Source of the DNA: Roseiarcus sp963835215
Lineage (GTDB): Bacteria; Pseudomonadota; Alphaproteobacteria; Rhizobiales; Beijerinckiaceae
DNA length: 64,000 nt
Direction of reading: 5' to 3'
Assembly (NCBI GenBank): GCA_963835215.1
Contig: CAWIES010000004.1
Location: forward strand, 744,001 to 808,000
The position numbers were made by a program, and so were the translations under genes. Under the pieces are notes generated by a model. That model saw only the letters and a list, made by a program, of their open reading frames with translations. It was not told the DNA's origin and did not search any database. Of this stretch, positions 1-9,131 are shown one piece after another (the first letter of the stretch is position 1; the number at the start of each line of letters is the position of its first letter).

Positions 1-666
1 CGCAATTGGCTGACGACGCGTCTTTCAGCCGAGGAGAAGGTGCGCGCCAAAGTCTCGCCGGCGAGCGTGTTGCAAAGCCTTTACGACCCGCGCGTGTTGG
101 CCGCCTCGCTAATCTATTTCGGCGTTGTCGCCTGCCTTTACGGCGTCGGCTTCTGGCTGCCGACGATCGTCAAGGGCTTCGGCGTATCGATCGCGCTGAC
201 CGGTTGGATCACCGCCATCCCCTACGCCGTCGGCTTCGTCGGCTCGATCTGGTGGGGCATGCGTTCCGACGCGCGCCAAGAGCGCCTGCGCCATCTCTCA
301 ATCGCGCTGGCCTTGGCCGCGATTGGCGTCGGCGCCTCGGCGCTGCTCAGCGATCCGCTGCTGAAGATGACTGCGCTGACGCTCGGCGCCCTCGGCGTCT
401 TTTCCGCGCTGCCGATCTTCTGGACTCTGCCGACAGCGATCCTCTCGGGCGCAACGGCGGCTTCGGGCATCGCGGTCATCAACTCGATTGGCAATCTGTC
501 GGGCTATGTCGGCCCATTCGCGGTCGGCTGGATCAAAGACGCGACCGGCTCCTTCGCCTGGGGCCTTGCCGCGATCGCCGCTTGCGCGGCGGTCGCGCTG
601 ATCATCGCCCTCGTCCTTGGTCACGACCACGCGCTCGAAAAGGCGCCGGAGACTCAGGCGACGTGA
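1..666 (+). CDS. MFS transporter, C-terminal part (gene begins before the window)
   Basis: The reading frame is open from the first base and ends at a TGA at 664-666, giving the last 221 residues of a membrane transporter. The visible part has about six hydrophobic helices, including segments ending in GFWLP and containing ITAIPYAVGF, and the loop WWGMRSDARQERLRH, which fits the cytoplasmic GxxSDRxxxR-type loop of the major facilitator superfamily. The start of the visible part (NWLTTRLSAEEK) resembles the central loop of the anion:cation symporter (ACS) subfamily, whose members often carry organic acids, so the substrate may be an organic anion; this is inference. The last codons overlap the next gene by four bases, so the two are probably translated together. 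Confidence 0.85.
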   Translation, partial: RNWLTTRLSAEEKVRAKVSPASVLQSLYDPRVLAASLIYFGVVACLYGVGFWLPTIVKGFGVSIALTGWITAIPYAVGFVGSIWWGMRSDARQERLRHLSIALALAAIGVGASALLSDPLLKMTALTLGALGVFSALPIFWTLPTAILSGATAASGIAVINSIGNLSGYVGPFAVGWIKDATGSFAWGLAAIAACAAVALIIALVLGHDHALEKAPETQAT

Positions 667-1538
667 GCGCAGCTGGCGACGGGGCCGCGACGACCTACGC
701 CGCGGCCGAAGACCAGATCGCCTATTGGAACGGACCCGGCGGACAGCGCTGGCTGGCGCTGCAGCAGAAGCACGACCTCCTCTTCGCGCCGCTTACCGCC
801 GCGCTATTCGCGCGCGCCCGCATCATGCCGGGCGAGCGTGTGCTCGACATCGGCTGCGGTTGCGGCGGGACGACGATCGAAGCGGCTCGCCGGGCGGGCG
901 AGGCTGGCGCCGCCGTCGGCCTCGACGTCTCCGAGCCAATCCTCGCTGAGGCTCGGCGGCGCGCGCCGAGCGACGCTCGGATCGAGTTCGTGCTCGCCGA
1001 CGCGGCCACGCGCCAGTTTCAGGCTGGATCGTTCGACGCGATGATCTCCAGACTGGGCGTCATGTTCTTCGCCGATCCGCTCGCCGCCTTCGCCAACCTG
1101 CGCGGGGCGTTGAGGCGCGGGGGACGCGCCGTCATCGTTTGCTGGCGCGAGGCGGGCCGGAATGCTTGGCAGATGGTTCCGCTGCGGGCGGCGCTGCGCC
1201 ATGTGCCGCGCCTGCCCGAACGAGACCCCAACGATCCTGGCCCCTACGCCTTCGCCAGCGAGGCGCGGGTGCGGCGCATCCTCGAGGGCGCCGGCTTCGT
1301 CGACATCGCTATGACCCCGCTCGATTTCGACCTCGACATCGCCATCGGCGGGGGAATCGAATCGGCGATGCACACGGCCGTGGGTCTCGGGCCGGCGAGC
1401 CGCGCGTTGGAGGGACAGCCCGCCGACAAGCGCGCCGCCGCGACTGCCGAAATCCGCGCCGCGCTGACGCCCCTGTTGCAAGGCGAGCGCCTGCCGCTTG
1501 CCGGCGCGATCTGGATTGTCGAGGCGGTCAATCGGTAG
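663..1538 (+). CDS. class I SAM-dependent methyltransferase
   Basis: A 291-residue protein starting at a GTG that overlaps the stop of the transporter gene (GTGA). The SAM-binding motif I is plain (VLDIGCGCGGTT, about residue 60), followed by an acidic motif II (GLDVSEPIL) and the later ADAATRQF and FDAMISRLGVMFFADP segments, which match the Methyltransf_11/25 fold including the RLGVMFF signature seen in a group of small-molecule methyltransferases. The substrate cannot be read from the sequence. An upstream in-frame extension is open but has no family similarity and runs through the transporter gene in another frame, so the GTG start is preferred. It is convergent with murG, ten bases away. 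Confidence 0.8.
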   Translation: MSAAGDGAATTYAAAEDQIAYWNGPGGQRWLALQQKHDLLFAPLTAALFARARIMPGERVLDIGCGCGGTTIEAARRAGEAGAAVGLDVSEPILAEARRRAPSDARIEFVLADAATRQFQAGSFDAMISRLGVMFFADPLAAFANLRGALRRGGRAVIVCWREAGRNAWQMVPLRAALRHVPRLPERDPNDPGPYAFASEARVRRILEGAGFVDIAMTPLDFDLDIAIGGGIESAMHTAVGLGPASRALEGQPADKRAAATAEIRAALTPLLQGERLPLAGAIWIVEAVNR

Positions 1539-1548
1539 GGGGCGCCTC

Positions 1549-2646
1549 TTACGGCCGCGCGACTTCCAGCACCAGCTCCGCCAGCCGCTCGGCCGCGTCG
1601 GCGACGCCGGCCGCCTTGGCGCTCGCAGCGGCTGCGTTGAGCTTGGCTGGGTCGGCGAGCGCGCCGCGCAGCAGTTCGGTGAGGCGCTCGGGCGTGAACG
1701 CGTTCTGCGGCACGACTGTCGCAGCGCCGGCGGCGGCAAGGATCGCCGCGTTGGCGGCCTGATCCTGATCGAGCGCGTGCGGGAACGGCACGAGGATCGA
1801 CGGCCGGCCGATCACCGCCAGCTCCGACACGGTCGAAGCCCCCGAGCGGCCGACAACGAGATGCGCGCCCGCGATGCGCGCCGGCAGGTCGGGGAAGAAA
1901 TCGGCGAGCTCGACCGGGAACGCGATTTCAGCGCAGGCGGCGGCGACGCGCGCCTTGTCCTCGCCGCGCGCCTGCATGGTCAGGCGGATGCGCGCGCGCT
2001 CTTCGGGCGTCAGGAGCGCCAGCGCCGCCGGCACAACATCGGCCATCACCCGCGCGCCCTGCGAGCCGCCCGTGACCAGCAGATTGAAGCGACCCGCTTC
2101 AAAACTCGGGTAAGGCGTCGCCGCGGCGGCGATCACCGCCGGGCGCATCGGATTGCCGGTGGCGCGCGCCTTGGCGCGCATGCCGTCGTCGAGCCCCTTA
2201 GTGTCGGGAAAGCCGGTCGCGATCCGCGTCACCCGCCGCGCGAGGAAGCGGTTGGCGCGGCCCATCACGGCGTTCTGCTCATGCAGCACGCTTGGCGCGC
2301 CGAGCAGCGAGGCCGCCAGCAACGGCGGCACGGTCGGATACCCGCCAAAGCCGACGACGGCGCGTGGCTTCAGCTTGGCGATCAGCGCCAGCGCAACGAC
2401 AAGTCCGCCCCCCAACACCAGCGTCGCGCGCGCCTTGCTGAGCACGCCCGCCCCGGTGGTCGTCGCGGCGGGAATGGCGTGGATTGCGCGCGCCGGAAAT
2501 GCGCCGCCGTAACGCAGCGCGCGCGCGTCGGTCGCAAGCTCAACCGTCGCGCCGCGTTTTGCCAGCGCCTCGGCAAGCGCGGCGGCGGGAAACAAATGGC
2601 CGCCGGTGCCCCCAGCCGCGAGCAGGATCGGCCGCGCTTGGCTCAC
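1549..2646 (-). CDS. murG: UDP-GlcNAc:lipid I N-acetylglucosaminyltransferase MurG
   Basis: MurG adds GlcNAc to lipid I to make lipid II at the inner face of the plasma membrane. The protein begins with ILLAAGGTGGHLFPAAALAE, the diagnostic glycine loop, and carries HEQNAVMGRANRFL, the second glycine motif VTGGSQGARV and the UDP-GlcNAc site GRSGASTVSEL. At 365 residues it has normal length. The GTG start at 2646 overlaps the ftsW stop (ATGTGAGC), the coupling seen at other junctions here; a longer frame upstream runs through ftsW and is not credible. It is the last gene of the cluster: murC, murB, ddl, ftsQ, ftsA and ftsZ, which often follow in alphaproteobacteria, do not, and a convergent methyltransferase lies downstream. 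Confidence 0.95.
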   Translation of the reverse strand: MSQARPILLAAGGTGGHLFPAAALAEALAKRGATVELATDARALRYGGAFPARAIHAIPAATTTGAGVLSKARATLVLGGGLVVALALIAKLKPRAVVGFGGYPTVPPLLAASLLGAPSVLHEQNAVMGRANRFLARRVTRIATGFPDTKGLDDGMRAKARATGNPMRPAVIAAAATPYPSFEAGRFNLLVTGGSQGARVMADVVPAALALLTPEERARIRLTMQARGEDKARVAAACAEIAFPVELADFFPDLPARIAGAHLVVGRSGASTVSELAVIGRPSILVPFPHALDQDQAANAAILAAAGAATVVPQNAFTPERLTELLRGALADPAKLNAAAASAKAAGVADAAERLAELVLEVARP

Positions 2647-3785
2647 ATCGCCTCCACGGGCCTTCCCTGCAAAGCGGACAGCGGCCGCGTGCGGGTCAGC
2701 GCGATCAGGAAGCCCATGGCGAGGCCGAGCGCCAGCAGCGAGGAACCGCCATAGGAGATGAACGGCAGCGTCATGCCCTTGGCGGGCACGGCGCGCAGAT
2801 TGACCGCCATGTTGATCCAGCTCTGCAAGCCGAACATCAGCGTCAGGCCCGCCGCGGCGAAGCGACTGAACGGGTCCTCGTTGCGCAGCGCCAGCCACAG
2901 GCCGCGCACGACGATGAAGGCGAAGAAGGCGATCAACGCCAGCAACGCGATCATGCCGAATTCCTCGCCGGTGACGGCAAAGACGAAGTCGGTGTGGGCG
3001 TCGGGCAGGATGCGCTTATAGACGCCCTCCCCTGGCCCGCGGCCAAACCAGCCGCCCGACAGGATGCTCTGCAAGGCGGTATCGACCTGGAACGTGTCGA
3101 CCATGCCGCCGACCGAGTCCGGGTCGAGAAAGCGCAGCACGCGCTCATGGACATGCGGCGACAGTCTGAAAGCGGCCAAGCCGCCGACGACGCCCGCGCC
3201 CCCGAGCCCGAGAACCCAGAACCAATGCAGGCCGGCCATGAAGAACAACGCCGCCCAAACCATCGACACGAGCATGGTCTGGCCGAAGTCGGGCTCGAGG
3301 ATCAGCGGCGCGATGGTGAGCGGCAGCAGCAGCAGCGCGAAGACCTTGCCAGCGACGCGCGGCGCCCCCATACGCCCGCCTTCGGCGAAGGCCCAGGCAC
3401 ACAGAACGACAAACGCGGGCTTGAGGAATTCGCTCGGCTGCACGCCGAAGATCCAGCGCCGCGAGCCCTTGACCTCGACGCCGAACATCAGCGCCAGGAT
3501 GACGAGGCTGAGAGCGACCACAAAGACGATCAGCGCGGTGCGGCGCACCCCGCGCGGCGTGAGGAACGAAGCGCCGATCATCGCCAGCGCCGCCAGCGGC
3601 AGCATCTCGGCCTGGCGATTGACGAAATAGAAGGTCGAGAGATTGAGCCGCTCGGCGACGGCCGGGCTCGCGGCGAGCGCCATCACGACGCCGACGACCA
3701 TCAGCGCGAAGAACGACCCTAGCAGCCAGGGATCGACGGAACGGAACCAATCGGCGACCGGCCCGCGCTCGGCTCTCGACATCAT
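2643..3785 (-). CDS. ftsW: SEDS-family peptidoglycan glycosyltransferase FtsW
   Basis: FtsW is the divisome SEDS polymerase that works with FtsI to build septal peptidoglycan from lipid II. The 380-residue protein is polytopic, with the family motifs GSRRWIFGVQPSEFLKPAFV, LILEPDFGQTMLV, a long periplasmic loop (QSILSGGWFGRGPGEG) and the C-terminal LPFISYGGSSLLALGLAMG. The start is the ATG at 3785, which overlaps the murD stop by four bases (ATGA); a second ATG follows immediately. Upstream open frame in the same phase lies inside murD and is not real. The gene sits between murD and murG, the usual place for ftsW. Confidence 0.95.
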   Translation of the reverse strand: MMSRAERGPVADWFRSVDPWLLGSFFALMVVGVVMALAASPAVAERLNLSTFYFVNRQAEMLPLAALAMIGASFLTPRGVRRTALIVFVVALSLVILALMFGVEVKGSRRWIFGVQPSEFLKPAFVVLCAWAFAEGGRMGAPRVAGKVFALLLLPLTIAPLILEPDFGQTMLVSMVWAALFFMAGLHWFWVLGLGGAGVVGGLAAFRLSPHVHERVLRFLDPDSVGGMVDTFQVDTALQSILSGGWFGRGPGEGVYKRILPDAHTDFVFAVTGEEFGMIALLALIAFFAFIVVRGLWLALRNEDPFSRFAAAGLTLMFGLQSWINMAVNLRAVPAKGMTLPFISYGGSSLLALGLAMGFLIALTRTRPLSALQGRPVEAM

Positions 3786-5191
3786 GCTCCGCTCCTTTGC
3801 GCGCGCGGCGCCTCGGCGACGAGAAGCGCCGCCACCAGCGCGCGGAACGCCTCGCCGCGCACTTCGAAATTGGCGAATTGGTCGTAAGAAGCGCAGGCCG
3901 GCGACAGCAGCGCGACCGGCTCTCGCGCTTTGCTCGCCAGCGCGTCGCGCGTCGCAGCCGCGAGCGCGTTCTCCAACGTGCCGCTGCGCTCGAAGGGAAC
4001 GGCGCCTTCGAGCGTGCGGGCGAAATCCTCGCTCGAGGCGCCGATCAGATAGGCCTTGGCGACGCGCGGAAACAGCGGGCGCAACGGCTCGATCCCGCCG
4101 GCCTTGGCCTTGCCGCCGACGATCCAGAAAATGTCGTGAAAGCTCATCAGCGCCTTTTCCGCCGCGTCGGCGTTGGTCGCCTTCGAGTCGTTGACGAACA
4201 GCACGCGACCGAGCCGGCCGATCAGCTCCATGCGATGGGCGAGGCCGGGAAACGAAATCATGGCTCGCTGAATCGCCTCGGCGTCGACCCCAAGCGCGCG
4301 CGTCGCCGCGAAGGCGAAGGCGGCGTTCTGGCCGTTGTGGGCGCCGCGCAGCGCCGAGGCGCCGCCAAGATCGAGCTGCCGTCCGCCCGCGCGCGCGACG
4401 ACGAAGCGGTCTTCGACCCAGACGTCGGCGAGCGGCGAAGGCGCGGCCGAGATCGCGACCAGATGCGGCGCCGCGCAGGCGGCAAGGCGTGCGGCGATGG
4501 CGCGGCTCGGCGCGTCGTCGACGCCAACGAGCGCCGTCTCCGCCTTGGCGACCAGGCGCTCCTTGATCGCGGCGTAGTTCTCGAGCGTCCCGTGGCGATC
4601 GAGATGGTCGGGCGTGATGTTGATCAGGGCGCCGACGTTTGGCGCCAACGAAGGAGCAAGATCGATCTGGAACGACGAGCACTCGACGACATGCACGCGC
4701 GCATCGTCGGGCGGCGGCAGATCGAGGATCGGCACGCCGATGTTGCCGCCCATCGCGACCTCGCGCCCTGCTTCGTTGAGGATATGGGCGATCAGCGCGG
4801 TGGTGGTCGACTTGCCGTTGGTGCCGGTGATGGCGACGAAGGGCGCGTTGGGAGCGCGAGCGGCGCGCTCGCGCACGAAGAGTTCGATGTCGCCGATGAT
4901 CTCGACGCCGGCGGCCCTGGCGCGCTCGGCGGTCCAATGCGGCTTCGGATGGGTCAGCGGCGCGCCAGGCGCGAGGATTAGCGCGGCAAAGACGCTCCAG
5001 TCGGCGCTGGCAAGATCGACCGGCGCGAAGCCGGCTTCGCGGGCGCGCGCGCGCGCCTTTTCGTCGTCGTCCCAGGCGGCGACCTCGGCGCCGCCGGCGA
5101 CGAGCGCGCGCAGCGTCGACAGGCCGGAGCCGCCGAGACCGAACAGCGCAACGCGCCGACCGCGGAGGGTTGTGACCGGGGTCATCCTCAC
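3782..5191 (-). CDS. murD: UDP-N-acetylmuramoylalanine--D-glutamate ligase MurD
   Basis: MurD adds D-glutamate to UDP-MurNAc-L-Ala in the cytoplasm. The 469-residue protein has an N-terminal Rossmann-like motif (VALFGLGGSGLSTLRAL), the ATP-binding loop ITGTNGKSTTTALI at about residues 120-133, and the ligase motifs NITPDHLDRHGT and NDSKATNADAAEKAL, the latter characteristic of MurD. The GTG start at 5191 overlaps the mraY stop (GTGA); an ATG two codons later (5185) is an alternative. Coupling to ftsW downstream is by an ATGA overlap. Confidence 0.95.
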   Translation of the reverse strand: MRMTPVTTLRGRRVALFGLGGSGLSTLRALVAGGAEVAAWDDDEKARARAREAGFAPVDLASADWSVFAALILAPGAPLTHPKPHWTAERARAAGVEIIGDIELFVRERAARAPNAPFVAITGTNGKSTTTALIAHILNEAGREVAMGGNIGVPILDLPPPDDARVHVVECSSFQIDLAPSLAPNVGALINITPDHLDRHGTLENYAAIKERLVAKAETALVGVDDAPSRAIAARLAACAAPHLVAISAAPSPLADVWVEDRFVVARAGGRQLDLGGASALRGAHNGQNAAFAFAATRALGVDAEAIQRAMISFPGLAHRMELIGRLGRVLFVNDSKATNADAAEKALMSFHDIFWIVGGKAKAGGIEPLRPLFPRVAKAYLIGASSEDFARTLEGAVPFERSGTLENALAAATRDALASKAREPVALLSPACASYDQFANFEVRGEAFRALVAALLVAEAPRAQRSGA

Positions 5192-6270
5192 CTCAGCTTG
5201 AGGGTGGAGAGGCCGAGCATCGCCAGCACGAAGGCGATGATCCAGAAACGCATGACGATCTGCGGCTCCGACCAGCCGAGCTGCTCGAAATGATGATGGA
5301 TCGGCGCCATGCGGAAGACGCGCTTGCCAGTGAGCTTGAACGACGTGACCTGGACGACGACCGACAACGCCTCCATGACGAACAGACCGCCGACGATCGC
5401 CAACACGAATTCATGCTTGATCGCCACTGCTGTCGCGCCGAGCAGGCCGCCGAGCGCCAGCGAGCCGGTGTCGCCCATGAAGATCTGCGCCGGGGGCGCG
5501 TTGAACCACAGGAAGCCGACACCGGCGCCCACCAGTGCGCCGCAGATCACGATCAGGTCGCCGGCGTAGGGAATGTGATTGATCAGCAGATAGCGCGAAT
5601 AGAGCACGTTGCCGGCGAAATAAGCGATCAGGCCGAGCGTCGCGGCGGCGATCATCACCGGCACGATCGCCAGCCCGTCGAGCCCGTCGGTCAGATTGAC
5701 CGCGTTGCCGAAGGCGACGATGACGAACGGGCCAAACAGCAAGAACCCCCAGCCGAGATCGACGATGTAACCGTTGACGAACGGCAGCGCGAGCGAGGTC
5801 GCGCCGACCGCGCCGGTGCGCATCATCGCGAAGCAGGCGACGAAGGCGATGGCGAACTCGGCCGCCAGCCGCGCCTTGCCGGAGAAGCCGAGGTGCGACT
5901 GGCGCGTCACCTTGAGATAGTCGTCGTAGAAGCCGATGGCGGCGAAGCCGGCTGTGACGAACAGCACGATCCAGACATAGGGGCTTTCGAGCGAGGCCCA
6001 CAGCAGCGAGGAAGCGAACAGGCCAAACAGGATCATCAGCCCGCCCATCGTCGGCGTGCCCTTTTTGGTCAGAAGGTGCGAGGCCGGCCCGTCGGCGCGG
6101 ATTGGCTGCCCCTTGCCCTGTTTGAGGCGCAGCGCCGAAATGATCATCGGGCCGAAGAAGAACACCAACAACAGCCCGGTCGTCGCCGCGCCAAGCGTGC
6201 GGAAGGTGAGGTAGCGGAACAGATTGAAGGCGCCCGAAACGTGCGAAAGGTCGGCCAGCCAGCTCAGCAT
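5188..6270 (-). CDS. mraY: phospho-N-acetylmuramoyl-pentapeptide transferase MraY
   Basis: MraY moves phospho-MurNAc-pentapeptide to undecaprenyl phosphate, making lipid I. The 360-residue protein has about ten transmembrane segments and the invariant catalytic motifs: FYDDYLKV near residue 110, NLTDGLDGLAI, FMGDTGSLALGG and MAPIHHHFEQLGW near the C-terminus. Length and motif order are normal. It lies nine bases after the murF stop and overlaps the murD start by four bases. Confidence 0.96.
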   Translation of the reverse strand: MLSWLADLSHVSGAFNLFRYLTFRTLGAATTGLLLVFFFGPMIISALRLKQGKGQPIRADGPASHLLTKKGTPTMGGLMILFGLFASSLLWASLESPYVWIVLFVTAGFAAIGFYDDYLKVTRQSHLGFSGKARLAAEFAIAFVACFAMMRTGAVGATSLALPFVNGYIVDLGWGFLLFGPFVIVAFGNAVNLTDGLDGLAIVPVMIAAATLGLIAYFAGNVLYSRYLLINHIPYAGDLIVICGALVGAGVGFLWFNAPPAQIFMGDTGSLALGGLLGATAVAIKHEFVLAIVGGLFVMEALSVVVQVTSFKLTGKRVFRMAPIHHHFEQLGWSEPQIVMRFWIIAFVLAMLGLSTLKLR

Positions 6271-6279
6271 GGGATGTTC

Positions 6280-7695
6280 CTAACGTCGCGATTGGGCGGA
6301 GGAGAATTTTTCGCGCAGCGCCGCCACCACCGGCCCCATGCGACTGCCGTTCGAACCCTTGACCATGACGATGTCGCCCCCGCGCAATGCATCGGCGAGC
6401 GGGGGGAGAATGTCGTTTGAGCGCTCGGCCCAGCTTGCGCGCATGTCCGCCGGCGCCGCTTCGTAGAGCGCGCGAGTCAGCGGGCCGGCGCCGAAAAGCA
6501 GATCGACGTGGTTGCGCGAAAGATCGGGCGCCAGCGCGGCGTGCATCGCCGCGCCTTCAGGGCCAAGTTCGAGCATGTCGCCGATAACGGCGATCCGCCG
6601 GCCAGCTTTTCCCGGTTCGGCGGCGCCCAGCAGCGCCAGGGCGGCGCGCATCGAAGCGGGATTGGCGTTGTAGCTTTCGTCGATCAGCGTGATCGGCCCA
6701 CTCGGGCTCGCCAGCGTCACGCGCTCGCCGCGCCCCTTGGGCGGCGCGAAGCCGGCGAGCGCCGCCGCCGCGCCGGCGAGATCGACGCCGAGCGCCTCGC
6801 AGGCGAGCAGGACGCCCAGCGCATTCTCGGCCATATGCCGGCCGGGCGCGCCGAGAACAAAATCAAGATCGCGGCCACGCGCGCGCGCGCGGATGCGCGA
6901 GCCGCCCTCCTTGGCGACGACATCGACCAGCCGCGCGTCACCCCCTTCGCTGGCGCCGAACGTGGCGACACGCGCGCCCGCGGCGCGCGCTGCATGTTCC
7001 AATCGATCGAACTGCGGCGCATCGCGATTGAGCACCGCGACGCCCTGGGGCTCGAGCCCGGAGAAGATTTCCGCCTTGGCGTCGGCGATCGCCTCGAGCG
7101 AGCCGAGATGCTCGATGTGCACCGGCGCAATCGTCGTCACCAGCGCGACGTGCGGGCGCGCCAAGGCGACCAGAGGGACGATCTCGCCGGCGTGGTTCAT
7201 GCCGATCTCGATCGCCGCGAAGGCGGCGTTTGCCGGCAGGCGCGCCAGCGTCAGCGGCACGCCCCAGTGATTGTTGTAAGAGGCGGCGGAAGCGTGGGTC
7301 GGCCCGAAGCGGCCGAGCGCGACGCGCAGCATCTCTTTCGCGCTGGTCTTGCCGACCGAACCGGTGACGGCGACGATGCGAGCGCGCGCCCGGGCTCGGG
7401 CGGCGCGCGCGAGGCGCTCCAGCGCGTGCAAAGTATCGTCGACCGTGAAGGTCGGCTCATGTTCGGCAAGATCCCGCCCGCGCGGCCTGGCGATCACCGC
7501 CGCGGCGGCGCCCGCCTCGAAGGCGCGCGCGACATGGTCGTGGCCATCGTGCGCCTCGCCCTTGATGGCGAAGAAGAGATCGCCTGCGGCGAGCGTGCGG
7601 GTGTCGATCGACACGCCTGAGATCGGCACGGCGAGCGGCGCGCTCGGCGGCCCGAGCGCCCGCGTCAGCTCATCCTGGCTCCACAACGCCCTCAT
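6280..7695 (-). CDS. murF: UDP-N-acetylmuramoyl-tripeptide--D-alanyl-D-alanine ligase MurF
   Basis: MurF attaches D-Ala-D-Ala to the UDP-MurNAc-tripeptide, the last cytoplasmic step of precursor synthesis. The 471-residue protein shows the Mur-ligase nucleotide loop VTGSVGKTSAKEML, the carbamate-lysine region with IGMNHAGEI, and IDESYNANPASMRAAL, a strong MurF signature. Its ATG overlaps the murE stop by four bases (7692-7695). The C-terminal domain ends with DIVMVKGSNGSRMGPVV, typical of the family. Confidence 0.95.
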   Translation of the reverse strand: MRALWSQDELTRALGPPSAPLAVPISGVSIDTRTLAAGDLFFAIKGEAHDGHDHVARAFEAGAAAAVIARPRGRDLAEHEPTFTVDDTLHALERLARAARARARARIVAVTGSVGKTSAKEMLRVALGRFGPTHASAASYNNHWGVPLTLARLPANAAFAAIEIGMNHAGEIVPLVALARPHVALVTTIAPVHIEHLGSLEAIADAKAEIFSGLEPQGVAVLNRDAPQFDRLEHAARAAGARVATFGASEGGDARLVDVVAKEGGSRIRARARGRDLDFVLGAPGRHMAENALGVLLACEALGVDLAGAAAALAGFAPPKGRGERVTLASPSGPITLIDESYNANPASMRAALALLGAAEPGKAGRRIAVIGDMLELGPEGAAMHAALAPDLSRNHVDLLFGAGPLTRALYEAAPADMRASWAERSNDILPPLADALRGGDIVMVKGSNGSRMGPVVAALREKFSSAQSRR

Positions 7696-9131
7696 GCCGC
7701 CCCCCGCAGCGCCGCCCGCGCGGCCTCGGCGTCGGAAAACGGCAAAGTCTGATCGCCGACGATTTGGCCCGTTTCGTGGCCTTTGCCAGCGATCAGCAGC
7801 GCATCCCCAGGTTCGAGCGCCGCCACCGCGGCCCGGATCGCTTCGCCCCGGTCAGCAATTTCGTGGGCCCCGGGCGCCTCGGCGAGAATGGCGGCGCGGA
7901 TCGTCGCCGGATCCTCGGAGCGCGGATTGTCGTCGGTGACAAAGACGAGGTCGGCGTCTCTGGCGGCGATCGCCCCCATGATCGGCCGTTTCCCAGCATC
8001 GCGGTCGCCGCCGCAGCCAAAGACGACGATCAGGCGAGCGGCGACGAACGGCCGCAACGCGGCGAGCGTCTTTTCCAGCGCGTCGGGCTTGTGGGCGTAG
8101 TCGACGAACACCGGCGCGCCGGCCTTGTCGCCAATCCGCTCGAGCCGGCCCGGCGCCCCTTCCAGCCGTTCGAGCGCGGCGAAGACCGCTTGGGGGTCGC
8201 CGCCGGTCGCAAGGCACAGGCCGGCCGCGACCAAAGCATTGGAAACCTGAAAGTCGCCTGGCAGCGGCAGCCGCAGTTTGTACGCGCGCCCTTGCCAGGC
8301 GACGGCGATGCAGGTCGCGAAACCCTCGCGCTCGGCGGCGGTCAGCTTCAGCGCCTCGCCGCGCCGGCCGACCGAAACGAGCTGCAGGCCGCGCGCGCGC
8401 GCCGCATCGGCGACTTCTGGCGCCGCGTCGCTATCGGCGTCGATCACCGCCGGCGCGCCCGGCGCCAGCAGCTCACGGAACAGTCTCAGCTTGGCGGCGA
8501 GATAGGCTTCGCGCGTCGCGTGATAGTCCATGTGGTCGCGCGACAGGTTGGTGAACGCGCCGGCCGCAAGCCGCACGCCGTCGAGGCGCTTCTGGTCGAG
8601 GCCGTGCGAGGAGGCTTCCAGCGCCAGATGGGTGACGCCGGCCTCGGCCAGCCGGTCGAGCGTCTGGTGCAGCGCGATCGGATCGGGCGTCGTCAGCGAG
8701 CCGTAAAGATTGATCGGCCGCGACACGACGCCGATGGTGCCGAGCGAAGCCGCTTCGCGCCCGCTCGAAGCCCAGATTTGCCGCACGAACGCGGCGACCG
8801 AGGTTTTGCCGCTGGTGCCGGTGACGGCGACGATGCAGCCGGGCTGGCGGGGAAAGAACCGCGCCGCCGCCTTGGCCAGCGCCTGGCGCGCATCGGCGAC
8901 GCGAACGAAGGGCGCCGAAAGCGCCGGCGCACGCTCGCCGACGATCGCCGCCGCGCCCTTTGCCAACGCGGCTTCGACATAGGCGAGGCCATCCTGCTTG
9001 GCGCCGGGAAGCGCGAAGAACAGGTCGCCCGGCTTCGTCTTGCGACTGTCGGCTGACAGACCGTCGATCGCGCGCGCGCCAAGCGTCGCGTCGCCCGCGC
9101 CAAGATCGAGGATTTGGTCGAGCCGCTTCAC
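7692..9131 (-). CDS. murE: UDP-MurNAc-tripeptide synthetase MurE (meso-diaminopimelate adding)
   Basis: MurE adds the third amino acid of the stem peptide. The 479-residue protein carries the ATP loop VTGTSGKTSVAAFV, NLSRDHMDYHATREAYLAAK, FVDYAHKPDALEKTL and VFVTDDNPRSEDP; the DNPR tetrapeptide is the known signature for meso-diaminopimelate specificity, so Gram-negative type peptidoglycan is predicted. The gene is coupled by four-base overlaps to ftsI upstream and murF downstream. Confidence 0.95.
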   Translation of the reverse strand: MKRLDQILDLGAGDATLGARAIDGLSADSRKTKPGDLFFALPGAKQDGLAYVEAALAKGAAAIVGERAPALSAPFVRVADARQALAKAAARFFPRQPGCIVAVTGTSGKTSVAAFVRQIWASSGREAASLGTIGVVSRPINLYGSLTTPDPIALHQTLDRLAEAGVTHLALEASSHGLDQKRLDGVRLAAGAFTNLSRDHMDYHATREAYLAAKLRLFRELLAPGAPAVIDADSDAAPEVADAARARGLQLVSVGRRGEALKLTAAEREGFATCIAVAWQGRAYKLRLPLPGDFQVSNALVAAGLCLATGGDPQAVFAALERLEGAPGRLERIGDKAGAPVFVDYAHKPDALEKTLAALRPFVAARLIVVFGCGGDRDAGKRPIMGAIAARDADLVFVTDDNPRSEDPATIRAAILAEAPGAHEIADRGEAIRAAVAALEPGDALLIAGKGHETGQIVGDQTLPFSDAEAARAALRGAA